64,000 nt of DNA from Hedera helix (taxonomy: Eukaryota > Streptophyta > Magnoliopsida > Apiales > Araliaceae): the NCBI GenBank assembly GCA_947179155.2, contig OX359264.1:61715202-61779201 (forward strand). The letters run 5' to 3'. Positions 48,127 to 60,787 of this stretch are shown here, one piece after another (position 1 is the stretch's first letter; each line of letters starts with the position of its first letter). The notes under the pieces are model-generated. The model was given only the letters and a program-made list of their open reading frames with translations. It was not told the origin of the DNA and did no database searches. A program made the translations under genes and the position numbers.

Positions 48127-51100
48127 ATGGGTGCTTTAGATGGGGGGCATTACAATGTGGAGCTAGAGAATGGAGTGAAACTAGGGATATCTGGTGAGCT
48201 GGGATTTGAAAAACAACCAGAGACTGAGGCAATTGAGGATGCTGTGAAAGTCTTGTTGCAGGGTTTGGGTGAGGACATCAATCGAGAAGGTCTTCGAAAG
48301 ACCCCATTTCGTGTTGCCAAGGCCCTCCGGGAAGGAACAAGGGGTTAGTTCTCTATGGCCTGTACTCATTTATGCTACTGCTTTTTATCTAGCTTACCTC
48401 AAATTTTGTCCCTTACTTGTCTTTATGGATAAGGGGTACTTTTTTGCTAATTAGGCACTTCATTGTTTGAGTTTTACTAGTTTTGGGACCATCCCACTGA
48501 TGGTTAGCTGCCCTGTTTTAGAAGCAAAATGTGGTTTGACTTGAGTTATATTTGTCCCCTTATCCAAACTAACAAGGAAGAAAGCTCATGAAGGACATTT
48601 ATTGTTTACAAGGAGTTTTGTCGTATGGGGTCACCTTCTAATGCATGTGCTTATATCTACTTGCTGTAATGATTATGGATCTGCAAATGACGACTTAGTG
48701 TTACTAGTCTCTTATTTATTTTTTTTTATTTTTTCTGGGGAATCCTTATATTCCCAAGGAAATTTGAAATTTTGCAGTCACGGCTATCACATAAATATGG
48801 GACCTACGTACTATTTATGTGTCCTCACTCTGCGCATAGGGATGGCGAAATTGTTTGGTTTTCACTAAGATATGGCTTTGCTTTGAAGCTGAGCTGTTAT
48901 ACCAAGTTGCTTGTGGGACTTAACAGTTAGCATGCATATGGTTAACAGTTGATATGATAATGATGTAAACTACCAAATTTCACTTAGACTTGATGCAAAA
49001 AGTTTTGACAGATAGGAAAGAGATTACTGCTTTAGTTGGCTGTGATGTCCAAGTTAGCATCTCTATTGTTTTAAAACCAACTCAGCTATCCAGCTATCCA
49101 GCTATCCACCTATGGTCCAAAACTTGCATTGCTACTTTAATCACCATAGTAATAACCCATTAAAGGAGATTTTTTTTAAAAAAATACTAAATTTATGCTG
49201 GTTACTACATTTACATTTCAAGAATACTCTTTCATAGTCTTACATCACACACACACACATATAGGGAATTGATATGTCCACAAGCAAAAGTGATAGATCC
49301 ACAAGGCTCCTCTCACATGAATAGTAAATGGGTCTCATTTATGTGAGAGAGATCTTGAGGAAATATCAATTTTTACTTGTGGAAATAACAATTCCCTATA
49401 TATATATATGAAAGAGTTTACAGACTTGTGCAGAATGACATGACTATATATAGGTATATAAAAAGTAAGATACAACATATGTTTGGTTTCAGCAGCCAAC
49501 TTTATTGAGCTCTATTCCTTTAATTGTGGTTCAGGGTTCTTATTCTGTCCATTTCTACATTTAGGCAGTTACTAGTTTTTTGAATCATATCAACCTTCTT
49601 TACCCTCAGTCTAAGGAACTGTTATTTTTAGCAAAAGCTCATCTGGAATTGTAACTCGAGTTACTTATACAATTTCAGGTATTTAGACAGTAATTTCCAC
49701 AAGAATGTGACGATTCTTGAAGTTATTGTCATATAACAGAATAAAACTAGTTTCCTGAGGACATTTTACAATTTACACTGCCAACTTTATTCATTTTTTC
49801 ACTCTTTTATGCTTCTGCTTTTATTATTTTTGTCCCTATTCTTCTCTATTCAGTCTTTTTGGATAAGTGGAAACCAGTGGTGTCTTTGGATTGTGTATTT
49901 TGTTGCTCATTAGGCACTTCCTTGTCTACTAGTTTTGCCATCATCCACTAAAGGTCAGCTGCCATTTCTTAGAAGCAAAGTGTGTATGACTCGAGTGAGA
50001 GTGTTGTTCTTATCTCCGAAAATAAGGAGGAAGAAAGCATATGGAGGATTATAAAGGAGGTGTTCTGTCATGTGGGACTGACTCAGAGTTTCACTGTCCA
50101 GTGCATGTGCTCATATCTATTTGTAGCAAAAGTTTATTCATACTGATTCTTGGAGTTGGTGATAGTTGCTGAGGACATTTCACACAACCAAGTTTATTCA
50201 TTTGTCCACTTTTCTTTCACTTAAGCTGTTAAGCATGGGATCCCCAGTGTTTCTTATTCTTGGTTGTACTGTATACTTATTAGAATAGGCAAATATGCAT
50301 GTCTATTGTGCACATTTCTTGTTTCGCATGCATTGAATGTCACTGGTTGAAAGCCATTCTATTATTTTGCCCTTGTACAGGTTACAAGCTAAAGGTGAAA
50401 GACATCGTCCAAAGTGCTTTGTTCCCCGAAGTTGGCTTGGAGAGTGGTGTTGGTCATGCTGGAGGAGTGGGTGGGCTTGTTATGGTTCGAGATCTTGACC
50501 TGTTCTCATACTGTGAGTTGTGCTTGCTTCCGTTCCAGGTTAAGTGTCATGTCGGTTATGTCCCATCCGGGCAACGAGTTGTGGGCCTAAGCAAGCTCTC
50601 TCGAGTAGCTGATGTCTTTGCAAAAAGGCTACAAGATCCACAACGCCTGGCAGATGAAGTTTGTTCAGCTTTACAGGAAGGAATCATGCCAACAGGGGTT
50701 GCTGTCGTTCTCCAGTGTTCACACATTCATTTCCCAAATTTTGAGTCAGTGTTTCTTGACTCATATCACCACGGATGGTTCAAGGTAGTGGTTACTTCTG
50801 GTTCAGGAGTTTTTGAAAATGAGAATGAAAATATTTGGGGTGAGTTTCTGAGTCTTTTAAAATTCAGAGGCATTGAAGTAGAGAATGCCCATTTAAGCTC
50901 TGTTGACCAGTTTTGGTGCCCGTCTCGAAGTTGCTCTAAGATTGAACCAGAGATTTCGGAAATGGTTAGTGCAGTAGCTTCAATTATTCAGTCTTTGGGT
51001 GAAAACCCGCTAAGAAAAGAACTTATAGGAACTCCTACTCGTTTTGTGAAGTGGCTGATGAACTTCAAAAACACTGATCTGGAGATGAAGCTAAATGGGT

Positions 51101-51549
51101 ACAATCGTGATGGATTGGATCTTTTTAAATCCAATGGGAACAATGGTCATCTTGAAGAATCTATCCGTTCTGAGATAAACTTGTCACTCTGGTCCCAGTG
51201 CGAACACCATTTACTTCCATTTCATGGTGTTGTGCATATAGGATATTTAGGTGCTGGAGTCGATGCCATCGGAAAATCCCTTTTACAGTCAATAGTGCAT
51301 TTCCATGGTTTCAAGCTTCAAGTACAGGAAAGACTCACTAGACAGATTGCTGAAACTGCTTCATTGCTGGTGGGTAGAGATGTAATGGTAGTGGTAGAGT
51401 GTAACCACACTTGTATGATATCTAGAGGGATTGAGAAGTTTGGCAGTAATACAGCTACAATGGCTGTCTTGGGTCGATTTTCAACAGAACCTGCTGCAAG
51501 AGCAAAATTTTTGCTGAGCATTCCATCCCCTTCAACAGCTGGAGGATGA
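48127..51549 (+). CDS. GCH1: GTP cyclohydrolase I, plant two-domain form, 461 aa, two exons
   Basis: Exons 48127-48343 and 50381-51549 with a 2037-bp GT..AG intron. The enzyme converts GTP to dihydroneopterin triphosphate, the first step of the pterin branch of folate synthesis, in the cytosol. The protein starts MGALDGGHYN and has two FolE-like domains in tandem. Domain 1 has DINREGLRKTPFRVAKALR and SYCELCLLPF, with the Zn-ligand His changed. Domain 2 has ENPLRKELIGTPTRFVKWL, SQCEHHLLPF and CNHTCMISRGIEKFG, with zinc ligands kept. Plant enzymes are known to need both domains because each lacks some active-site residues. The length fits Arabidopsis (466). No transit peptide. The gene ends convergently with the oxidoreductase at 52816. 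The intron contains a hairpin MITE at 49259-49402. Confidence 0.96.
49259..49402. mobile_element. Hairpin MITE in the GTP cyclohydrolase I intron
   Basis: About 144 bp with terminal inverted repeats: ATAGGGAATTG..TCCACAAG at the left and CTTGTGGA..CAATTCCCTAT at the right. The inner part is also nearly self-complementary (CTCACATGAATAGT against ATTTATGTGAG), so the whole can fold as one stem. Flanks are TA-rich, consistent with insertion at TA. Confidence 0.7.
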
Positions 51550-52815
51550 TATCTGATACAAATACAGCTGCTATATTATATTCTCAACAAGATTCCCGAC
51601 TTTACTACGGCTGTTTGGCTGGCTGCTGTTGCACTGTGTGACAGAGTTTGTGAGCAGACTAACACAGATGGTTTGAACTTTGAAGAAATTTGGGTCTTGC
51701 TCAGAGTAATATTTTGTGCTTTAGATTTCCATTTATGTAGTGGTAGGTTAATTGAGCAATGTTTTTTGTGGCCCCCTTATATTCTGTACACCCAGAGAGT
51801 TCCATTTGAGCCTGTAGTCCTCGAAGATTACTAGCATTTATAGTTTGCAACATGGAAGATTCTACCCGTAGGTAACTTGTCCCAAATTGCTGATTACAAC
51901 ATTTTCGGGTATATCCCTTCATGTTGAAGTGTCTTAAATCTTGTGGCCTGCTCCAACAAAATGTATGAGATACTTTGATCTTTATGAATTTTTTTTTTCG
52001 TGTTATTTTTCTTGATTTTGTGTTCCTACATCATCGAATTCATAGTTATGGCTCATTCACTAGATTTTGCCGAGGCAATGGCTTGGCCAAAAAGGAGGGT
52101 GGTAACACTTGAATGTTCTTTTAGGATGGATTAAGGTTTCGGAAAATCTCCAATTGTTAAGCCAACTCAGCGAAGTTTGACCACTCTACTCGAGTAAAAG
52201 TAGAAGAAACCACAATAAAAAGAGGCCTTCACGATGATGGTTCCTTGCAGTGTTATTCCATCATCGCCGGGAGGGGGTTTCTTCATTATATTTCGGAACA
52301 TTTTGTTCCTTATTTTCGCCCTTATCTTTTGGTTCGACATTGATAACTAAATCAGTTGAATCAGTGACCATCTGGAATCTTAATTAACATGAAAAATCTC
52401 CGAAACAGATTCATGCTCAGCTACTTGTTCTTTTGCAGTCAAAGGCTTCCTTCCACTCACCCAGAATCTTATATCCAAATGATCTTGTTCGTGCTTCACT
52501 TCCAGTGTAGTAACGTGTAAATATCCATTATAACGGTTATACCATGTCAGTCATTAAGCCTACATGGTATCAAAATTCAAGTCGACACATCCACTAAACA
52601 AAAATGGCAACAAATCATATCCCGCAAGACATGTAATTTTAGATCTAGAATTCCAAATAAAATTAATACAAGCTCCCTCGGTTCCAAATAACATGAACAC
52701 AGTTGGATACAAGAAACTGAACGTGTCTAGTGTCACATTTACATTTTCAGTAATCTCAGCAATGTGCTGTCAGACACTTGAAAATCAGATTTTGGAATGT
52801 CTGTACATCAAATTC
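51550..52815. other. Spacer between the convergent 3' ends of GTP cyclohydrolase I and oxidoreductase copy 1
   Basis: Holds both 3' untranslated regions. ORFs here (for example 52564-52977) overlap the oxidoreductase exon on the opposite strand and are shadows. Nothing else recognised. Confidence 0.7.
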
Positions 52816-55800
52816 TTATGGCTCCACTATTATTTTTCCCGTAGCATGGCCATCAATGCTCTTGGCCCAAGCGTCTTCAGCCTTACTAAGTGGATATTTA
52901 GAGTCGATCACCGTTTTAAGCTTACCTTCCTTCACCAACTTAACAAGGTAAGCCAGGTTATCACCTTTAGGAATTAGAAGCAATGGCACTAGCTGCTTCT
53001 TGGAGAACGTGATTTTCTTCATAAAGAAAGTCCACATAGCCTCAGGGCCAGGTGTAATATCAATTACCTTCCCCTTAGAACTCAAATTAGGCTCAAAAGT
53101 AGACCAACTAATACCTGTGGTACAGTGGATCACAGCATCGTATTTCTGGCCTGATGGGCTGTTCAGAGCTTCTCCATCTGGTGTCTTGTAGTCAAGAACC
53201 TCGTCCGCCCCCAGACTCTTCACCAGATCAATGTTGCGAGCGCCACAAGTGGCTGTGACATGTGCGTTTCCGAGCTTTGCCAGTTGAACTGCGTACAAAC
53301 CAACACCGCCCGAAGCGGCAGTGATAAGAATGTTTGCCCGTGGACCACTTGCATCAAGCTTGATTCCAGCAGACTTGGTAAGGGCCTGGTGAGCGGTAAG
53401 ACCTGCAATAGGTAGGCCAGCACCATGGGCAGCTGATACTTCAGGTGGCCTAGAAACTGTTAAGTTTTCCTTGGCCACAGCATACTCAGCTAATCCACCA
53501 TCTCTTGCCTGCCAAAGCATTTTTGAAAAATATGGACTTAAATAAAATAACAGGCTATAGAGTGAAGCAACGAGGAGAGGGTTTCATTAATTAGCATATG
53601 CACATATCTTTATTTGTACTATAGAACTATGCTACCTTATAAAAATGTATCAAAAGATTAACTGACCAATAATTAGATCATTGAAGTTGATAAAAACTGT
53701 GTTCCTAAACATTGGGCGTACCAATCAAACTTTGGGTTCAAAACCACTATTAAATGTGATCTTCCAATAACCAAGATATGGTTTTCCATAACCTGTTGAA
53801 TAGAAACTACCTTGGACTGTTTTGCCTTAAAAGGGCCTCATACTATGTAGAAAGAGTAAACAATGAAGAAAATGACACTTACAAAAGGGCTAAGCATTGC
53901 CACAACTTTGTCACCAGCTTTGAAGTTTTTAACTGCAGGTCCGACCTCAACAACCTCCCCTGCTACGTCAGATACTGTTCCAACCAAAAATCTGAGTCCA
54001 AAATACACCTTAAATACTTCTCAAAAGCTTTGCATTAAGAATAGTGTGATTTGGCAAGATTACCCATCACCCATGGATTGTGGCAGACTTCTAGTAACAA
54101 AAATCCAGGATACAATTCTAGATGCATGCAAAACGATACACATTGCACTCCTATATATTTTATCATCTGTCTACAGAATGCAAATTTATCTAGCAATATC
54201 ATTAGGAACAGCTAAATTATCCACATCTAATATTAACATTTCAGTATTTTCTTTAAGATTTATTTTATTGAATAACTCCTGAACTCTTGAATTGAAATTT
54301 TTCAATAGCTCATATTTTGCTCTTTATCTTTCAAATTCATTAGCAAGATCATGCTGAAACATTGCTGAATTCATTACCAAGCTGGACTGATTTAGCCATG
54401 CACTAATCATGAGCACGATCGTGATAAAAAATATTAATCTCCAAGTCCCTTTGCTAACTATGCCAATCCAACTTTTGGCCACTCCATTACTGATTTCTCA
54501 AGCACTCTGTGTCAAGGGCGTAGGAGGAAGGGGAGGGGTTATAGAGCCCAATGATATAGCTCAAATGAAGGTCATTCCAAGTCACATTCTTCTTGAAAAG
54601 TGCTTAGTTCAAATTAATAATTCTAGTGTTCGACAACCTATTCATGAAGTTCGAAATGACAAGGTGATTGTCAAGACAAGAGATTATGTTGGACAACGAG
54701 TTGCACAAAAATTAGGATCATGTCCATGTGAAAGCTGGAAAGATTGTGCCGATCACTCTTCTGCATAATGCATCAGCATTTCAAATATTAGTTTAAAGCT
54801 GGCTCAGGTATTGAATGCTGGAAGTCCAAAAGAACAATCAAACCCACAAATAAAGAAATCCACATATTCAACACTATTGAAATTACTCATGTTCACCAAA
54901 ATATCAACTACTTAATACTACAAAAGGCTTCATCCACCATAATAAGTAAATAACCAACATAAAGGTCTAAACTGAAAAAAGGCTCTGATATCGGTAGGTT
55001 GTTGAACGTATGGTACCCTGTAACGGAGAGCACACAACATAAAGGTGCATCACAATTGTAGAAAGATGCAGACATGTAGTCCTGATGGACTGTATCAGCA
55101 GAGATTTGAATAACCAAAGCCTAAAAGAGTAAAAGGCCGAGAAGAAGTGTTGTCAATTGTTAAGGGAACATTCTCAACACATTTCAATCTTCAGATCAGT
55201 TCTAGCCAGTAGCCAGCAATTGAAGCTGTCAAAAGCAAATCACAAGCTATTGAACCAAATTGCACGTTTATCTTTTTTGAAATAGAAATTGCACCTTACT
55301 AAATAATAATAATATTGTGACTTGTAACTAATTAACTCAGTACAATGACATTATGCATCAATGAAGTTCATGCAGAATGCTGTGCAAAACTTCAAATTGA
55401 CGAAATAATTATCTATATTTTGGAAAGAAGAAAAACTAATAGCATGCAACAGAAAAGGGTACTACAAGCAAATTTGATAGAGACTACAAATTCCAATGAA
55501 CTCACAAGGTATATTGGGAAATTGGAGGGGCAAGAAAGGCCGAAGCATGCCTTTCTGCATCTTCCAATCAACTGGATTTATGCTCGCGGCTTCTAGTTTT
55601 AGCAAAACCTCGTCCTTCTTTGGTGCAGGAACAGGAATTTCAACATGCTGCAAAGGTATAAGATGCAACATGGATATTTACTTGGGAGAGGTGATAACTA
55701 AACTTACTAAAAGCAATTAATCTCGGCATGATGAATCCCTGCTTTAGGAAGCATACATGTGGTTCACAAAATAGTTATAAGCAACAGGTTTTGAAAATTA

Positions 55801-56729
55801 AAGTCTCAAGCTCATTTCAATTTCTCTTCTATCTTTTCTTTCGTAACAATTAAATGTACAGGAGACTTCCATAAAACAAGCTTTTGGTTGCCTTCTTGCC
55901 TTTTGATCACATTTCTTGTGATCCTGCTCAGCACTTATCTTGTCCACGTGGAACTTTAACATCGTTACGCACACTCAAGAAACCTCATCATCAGCACATG
56001 AAACCACATTACGAACAGGTCACAATGAAAATTTCATGAGATAGAAGTCACGAAGTCTCTCTACCTTTCAAAAAGGGAAATAGGATTCCTCAAATACAAT
56101 TCAAAGTTTCAAACCTCATGTATCTTCATAACTTTGGTCAGCACTACTTCTAAACAAGCAACAAAGAATTCTAAAAATCTTAGCGCGTTCCTTTCATAAT
56201 CCCAGAGACCATTCAAGCACCCAAGACAACAAAGAGATGCAAAAAGAATATATTACAACTAAATTTGAATCCTCTCACCTCCATACACAAGCTAGCTACT
56301 AAATCAGTCTGTAGAACTCTCACCCATTAATCATCCTAAAAAGGGCAAGCTTTACTGGTATAAAGGAAAATTCTTCTGCTTCCACACCAATCCCAAATAT
56401 CTTTTCTTTTTTAAGATTTTGATGCTATATTTATTTGCAAGGATTATTTGTAGTAATTTATTATCACTTCGAATTATTTTATGTCATAATTAGTCCTTAT
56501 TTAATTCATGCCCTATTGTGACAATTTGCAAATAAAGTAGCCTTAGTTTCAAAACCCCCGACTCCATTGAAGCGTGAAGTAAAAATTCAGATAACCCACT
56601 AAATAATTGAAAAATAAAAATCAGAACAGCAGGACCAATTTAATAAGTGAGAAGATTAATTACCTTGAGAGCGGCAGGTCCTCCTCCGTAAGAGAAGTAT
56701 TGAATCGCCTTCATAATATTTCCTGCCAT
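52816..56729 (-). CDS. Chloroplast envelope quinone oxidoreductase homologue, copy 1, 330 aa, four exons
   Basis: Exons (minus strand): 56664-56729, 55506-55647, 53883-53974, 52816-53508; all GT..AG and in frame (993 bases). A zinc-free medium-chain dehydrogenase/reductase close to Arabidopsis ceQORH (At4g13010, 329 aa). It has an N-terminal catalytic fold (HVEIPVPAPKKDEVLLKLEA, NPVDWKMQKGMLRPFLP), SDVAGEVVEVGPAVKNFKAG, the NADPH-binding glycine motif AASGGVG, CGARN, and the C-terminal DAWAKSIDGHATGKIIVEP. The Arabidopsis protein binds the inner plastid envelope and is imported without a cleaved transit peptide; none is seen here. Related enzymes reduce reactive enones, but the substrate here is not known. 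Start chosen at MAGNIMKAIQY. It forms a tandem pair with 57461-60705. Confidence 0.94.
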
Positions 56730-57460
56730 ACCCAATTTAGTTTACTAAGAGAAGAAGTAAGAAGAATTTTTGAAAAATAATGAAATATATGGATAATTAA
56801 GAAAGGAGATTATATGGTGGTCACACTCGAGCCGTCCGTCCGTATGCGGAAAGTTGGTTGATTTTATGCCGCGGCTTTCTAACCGTATTATCTGCTGTGC
56901 GTTAAAATAATCGTCGTCATCTTTGTCGATTGCAATATTAAATTTAAATAAAATTTATGAATACTAAGATTATACAAATTCTTAGGCATATGCTAATGAA
57001 ATTATGATAAAATTTATATTATTATTTTATGTTACTATTACTTTACTATTTTATGTTACTATTCACACTCAGCCTGCCCTCCTTGAGCAAGAATTGTTCT
57101 CCATCCAATGAAGGAAACAAGAAATTACTTTATTTTGTGCTTTTTATTTAACTTCATTTCTTTCATGCCAGGTAAGGTAATCTTCAATTATTTAGAATCT
57201 AAATCGTAACGGGCGAATGAAATGAATACACCTTAAAGATGGTTGGACAATGAATATATGAAAATCTGACATAACATGTCCAAGTACTTGTACGTGCTTG
57301 ATACAAATCAATCCCACTTTCAGTTACAATGCAGAGTGTAAAATACATGAACAAAGATTTTAAGTCTCAATTTGATTTTCGTCTGTTTCAACCCAGCTAC
57401 ACACGAATATCATAAATTTAATTCCTGAGCTCATCAAAAGCTTCCAAAAACTTCTTCTTT
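56730..57460. other. Spacer between the two oxidoreductase copies
   Basis: Contains the promoter of copy 1 and the 3' end of copy 2, both on the minus strand. About 730 bases, AT-rich, with a short direct repeat of TTTTATGTTACTATT near 57024-57061. No gene and no obvious TATA box. Confidence 0.65.
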
Positions 57461-60400
57461 TCAATACTCAATAATCACTTTCCCGACTGCATGGCCATCC
57501 ATGCTCTTAGCCCAAGCATCTTCAGCCTTGCTGAATGGATATTTCGAGTCCACCACCGTCTTTATCTTCCCTTCCTTCACTAATTTCACAAGATACTCCA
57601 AATTCTCACCTTTGCAATTCACCATAAGAGGCACCAGCTGCTTCTTCGAGAAGGTGAGTTTTTTCAGAGCAAAAGTTGCCATGGCCCCAGCACCAGGGGT
57701 CATATCTATTACCTTTCCATTCTCACTCAAGTTAGGGTCAAAGGTAGCCCAGCTAATACCTGTGGTGCAGTTGATAACAGCATCGTATTTCTTGCCTGAA
57801 GGGCTTTTCACGGCGGCGCCCTCTGGGGTCTTGTAGTCAATAACCTCATCAGCTCCTAGGCTCTTCACGAAATCGATGTTGCGGGCTCCACAGGTGGCTG
57901 TCACATGTATGTTACCTAACTTTGCCAGCTGAACAGCGTAGTGACCCACGCCACCTGAAGCAGCCGTAACAAGGATATTAGCCTCTGGTCCGCTTTTATC
58001 GAGCTTGAGTCCGGCAGCTTCGGTCAGACACTGGAGAGCTGTAAGACCAGCAATAGGTAAGGCGGCACATTCGGCAGCTAATTCAGGTGGCCTTGCAACT
58101 GTCATGCTCTCCTTCGCCACAGCATACTCAGCTAGTCCGCCTCCAGCCTGTCATCCAGTTCATTTAATAATGATTGGAAACTAAATATAATGCATTGAGG
58201 ATCCAAAGCATATCCAATTGCTTTGCAACTAATTCAGGATTTAGAATATGTCAATTATTATTCATACTAGCTTCCGTCCCCAACTGATATCATATATCCA
58301 GCTGCTAACAAATTGTATCAGAACAGTGCAGTTGATGAATCATGAAAGGTTCAAGAACATGTAAAACAGTCGGCACCTATTAAACTATGGAGTAATGACA
58401 GGGGATCCCAAAATACGCCATCATTACATTTTTGCACAATATCTACATTAATTGTGTAGGTCCCACCATGATGTTGAGCAACCAATGTCATAACAACATC
58501 TATATTTTTAACACAAAATTTGGGACCGTAGCATTACTTTAAACCTAACCTGGACAGGTTCACCAATAAAAGAAAAAACCTGCAGTAAGAAAAAAGAGCT
58601 AGAGAATAAAAGGACATGAAAGTTACCATATTATCAAGCTTGGCTACAACTTTGTCACCAGCTTTGAAGTTTTTGACGTCAGATCCAAACTCCACCACCT
58701 CTCCTGCTACATCAGTAACTGTTCCAACAAAGAAAATCTTGAGCAAAAATTACACTTGCAATTCTCTATTAAGTTTTGCAGTATAAGTAGCTTGATATAG
58801 CAAAACAACTGAATATCATGAGAGATCAAAGGTGTCCAGTAAAAAAAAAAAATGAATCTTTTACTAACTTTGAAAAAATAAATCGTTTATTAACTCTGAA
58901 AAAATAAATCTTTTCATAAAATAAAAAAAAATAAAAAAATCAAGTACATAATGCAAATTAAAAGACTCAATTAATTTGTAAATTATTCACATAAAAAATG
59001 GTGATTAAACTTGATTTCCATTTACTCCTTGTGGTTATGAACATTTAGCAATACCATAAAACATTCCATCTATTCGGCAATTTAAAATTATTCTACAATT
59101 TAACACAGCAGATCTGTTGAATATCTACATCTCGGCTAAAGCACGTGGAAAATTTGAGATGAGTTCATTAATTTATAAATGAGTCAGGCCTATAAAAAAT
59201 GGTAGGCTCGTTCAATAAACAGGTAATATTTATTAAAAACAAAAACGTCACTAGCTCGAACAAGAATGAGCAAGGTTTGAAACCCAATTCAAAGGAATTA
59301 CTTAATTCTTATAAACATCTAAATTATTGAGTAATAAATAAAAGATTGTTGATCATTGTGGATGAAAAGCATAGGCTAATGGTGAATTGATTCTTCAGTG
59401 TAACTAAATATATAGCAACTTCAGTAGCAGCTTTATTCATTTTGACACATTAAAAATCACAGTGGCAGGACAAGACTAAAATAAAAAAATACAGACTACC
59501 TATGTAATTAAACTTACCAGGAATAAAAGGAAACTTGCGGGGTAAAAAGGGACGAAGCATCCCTTTCTGAACTTTCCAATCTATTGGATTTATGCTTGCT
59601 GCTTCCAGTTTTAGCAAAACCTCATCATTCTTAGGAGTAGGAACAGGAGTCTCAACATGCTGCATAAGGCAATAGAGAAAACCCTTTTTTATTATTATTG
59701 GTTGTGGTTGTAGACATTAGCATAAACCATTAAAATTAATTTTATTCCTTCACAATGCAACCCAGTTGTGGTTCATGAACTTTGTATGCTATTGCAACCG
59801 CATTATAGGGTTCAACTATCAGCCTCAGTATGATTACTTGGTATATAAGATCAATTTAAACCAGGAATATTATACATAACATTAGATTTAAATTCAAAAA
59901 ACGATGATATCATCTATAAACGATAATACACAGGTCATCATGCATTTATAAAAAATATATATATAGAGAGAGGCCATCATCGTGTTATAACCCCACCAAG
60001 AATCAATTTTTACAAACTAGAGTTGCAACATAAGTACTTTGTCCATGAATGGCTTATAAAATATAAATATAATGCTAAAAAGGTCAACTTAAAACGTCTC
60101 ACAAAATGGCTACATAAGTTCAAAAGTTAGAACTTATAGGACTAATCATAGCACATAACATAAGTCATAATCCTAAAACCAAAAGACCAACAAGTGTATC
60201 CAGCAAGCATACTCTACTACTAAGTATAATTCAGTTCTTAATACATCCCCAAATTAGACTAAAATAAAACTATGCTGGACTAATGAATAAAAATCTAAAA
60301 TCCTTCACCATCAAAGTTAAGATCTTTGTCATCTCTATCATGTCCTAAAAGCACTAGAATAGGACAAAGATAGACTAAGTAACAAATTAAAGGGCTAAAA

Positions 60401-60705
60401 ACCTATAAATTTGGTCTACCACTTGTAATTTCGGCGCCCGGGGGGGGGAATCTTTTTAAAAAAACAAAAATCAGTTGTCTAGGTTTCAAATCAAACCAAA
60501 CCGCAAGATTCTAATCGTCAATCTACCCTCTTTTTTTCCCAGTAAAAAAAATATTGGAATTTGCATTTACACAAGAAATAAAGAATCAAAGGTGATTAAA
60601 GATCTGAAAAATTGAAGATGGAAAGAGAAAAAAAAAAACCTTTAAACCAGCAGCACCCCCTCCATAACTATCGTACCAAATCGCTTGCATAAGCTTAGCG
60701 GCCAT
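57461..60705 (-). CDS. Chloroplast envelope quinone oxidoreductase homologue, copy 2, 328 aa, four exons
   Basis: Exons (minus strand): 60640-60705, 59518-59659, 58627-58718, 57461-58147 (987 bases). The first three exons have the same lengths as copy 1 (66, 142, 92) and the same phases, and the last differs by 6 bases, so the two are a tandem duplication. The start is MAAKLMQAIWYDSYGGG. It keeps TDVAGEVVEFGSDVKNFKAG, AASGGVG, CGARN and the DAWAKSMDGHAVGKVIIEY end. It differs from copy 1 mainly in the substrate-side loop (LMVNCKGEN against LLIPKGDN) and in GAGAMATFALKKLTFS. No cleavable transit peptide is seen. Both copies look intact; whether they differ in substrate or expression cannot be seen here. 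Confidence 0.94.
58391..58540. mobile_element. Small MITE in intron 3 of oxidoreductase copy 2
   Basis: About 150 bp with imperfect inverted ends (AGTAATGACAGGGGATCCCA at the left; the complement of AGTAATGCTACGGTCCCAAA at the right). Copy 1 has no such sequence in its corresponding intron. Superfamily not determined. Confidence 0.5.
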
Positions 60706-60779
60706 GTTTTCAGATCAGTAAAAAAAATTCTCACTTTTTTCAAGGGAGCTCTCTTCTCTCTTCTCTATATTCTTGCTTA

Positions 60780-60787
60780 CTTTATAG
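60780..60787 (-). promoter_or_regulatory. Probable TATA box of oxidoreductase copy 2
   Basis: CTATAAAG on the minus strand, 74 bases before the start codon and followed by a CT/GA-rich leader. Confidence 0.6.

Noticed and set aside
54409..54768. 119-codon plus-strand ORF in intron 2 of oxidoreductase copy 1
   Set aside because: No family recognised, no promoter or splice context, opposite strand inside an intron. A decayed retrocopy is possible, but I cannot support a gene.
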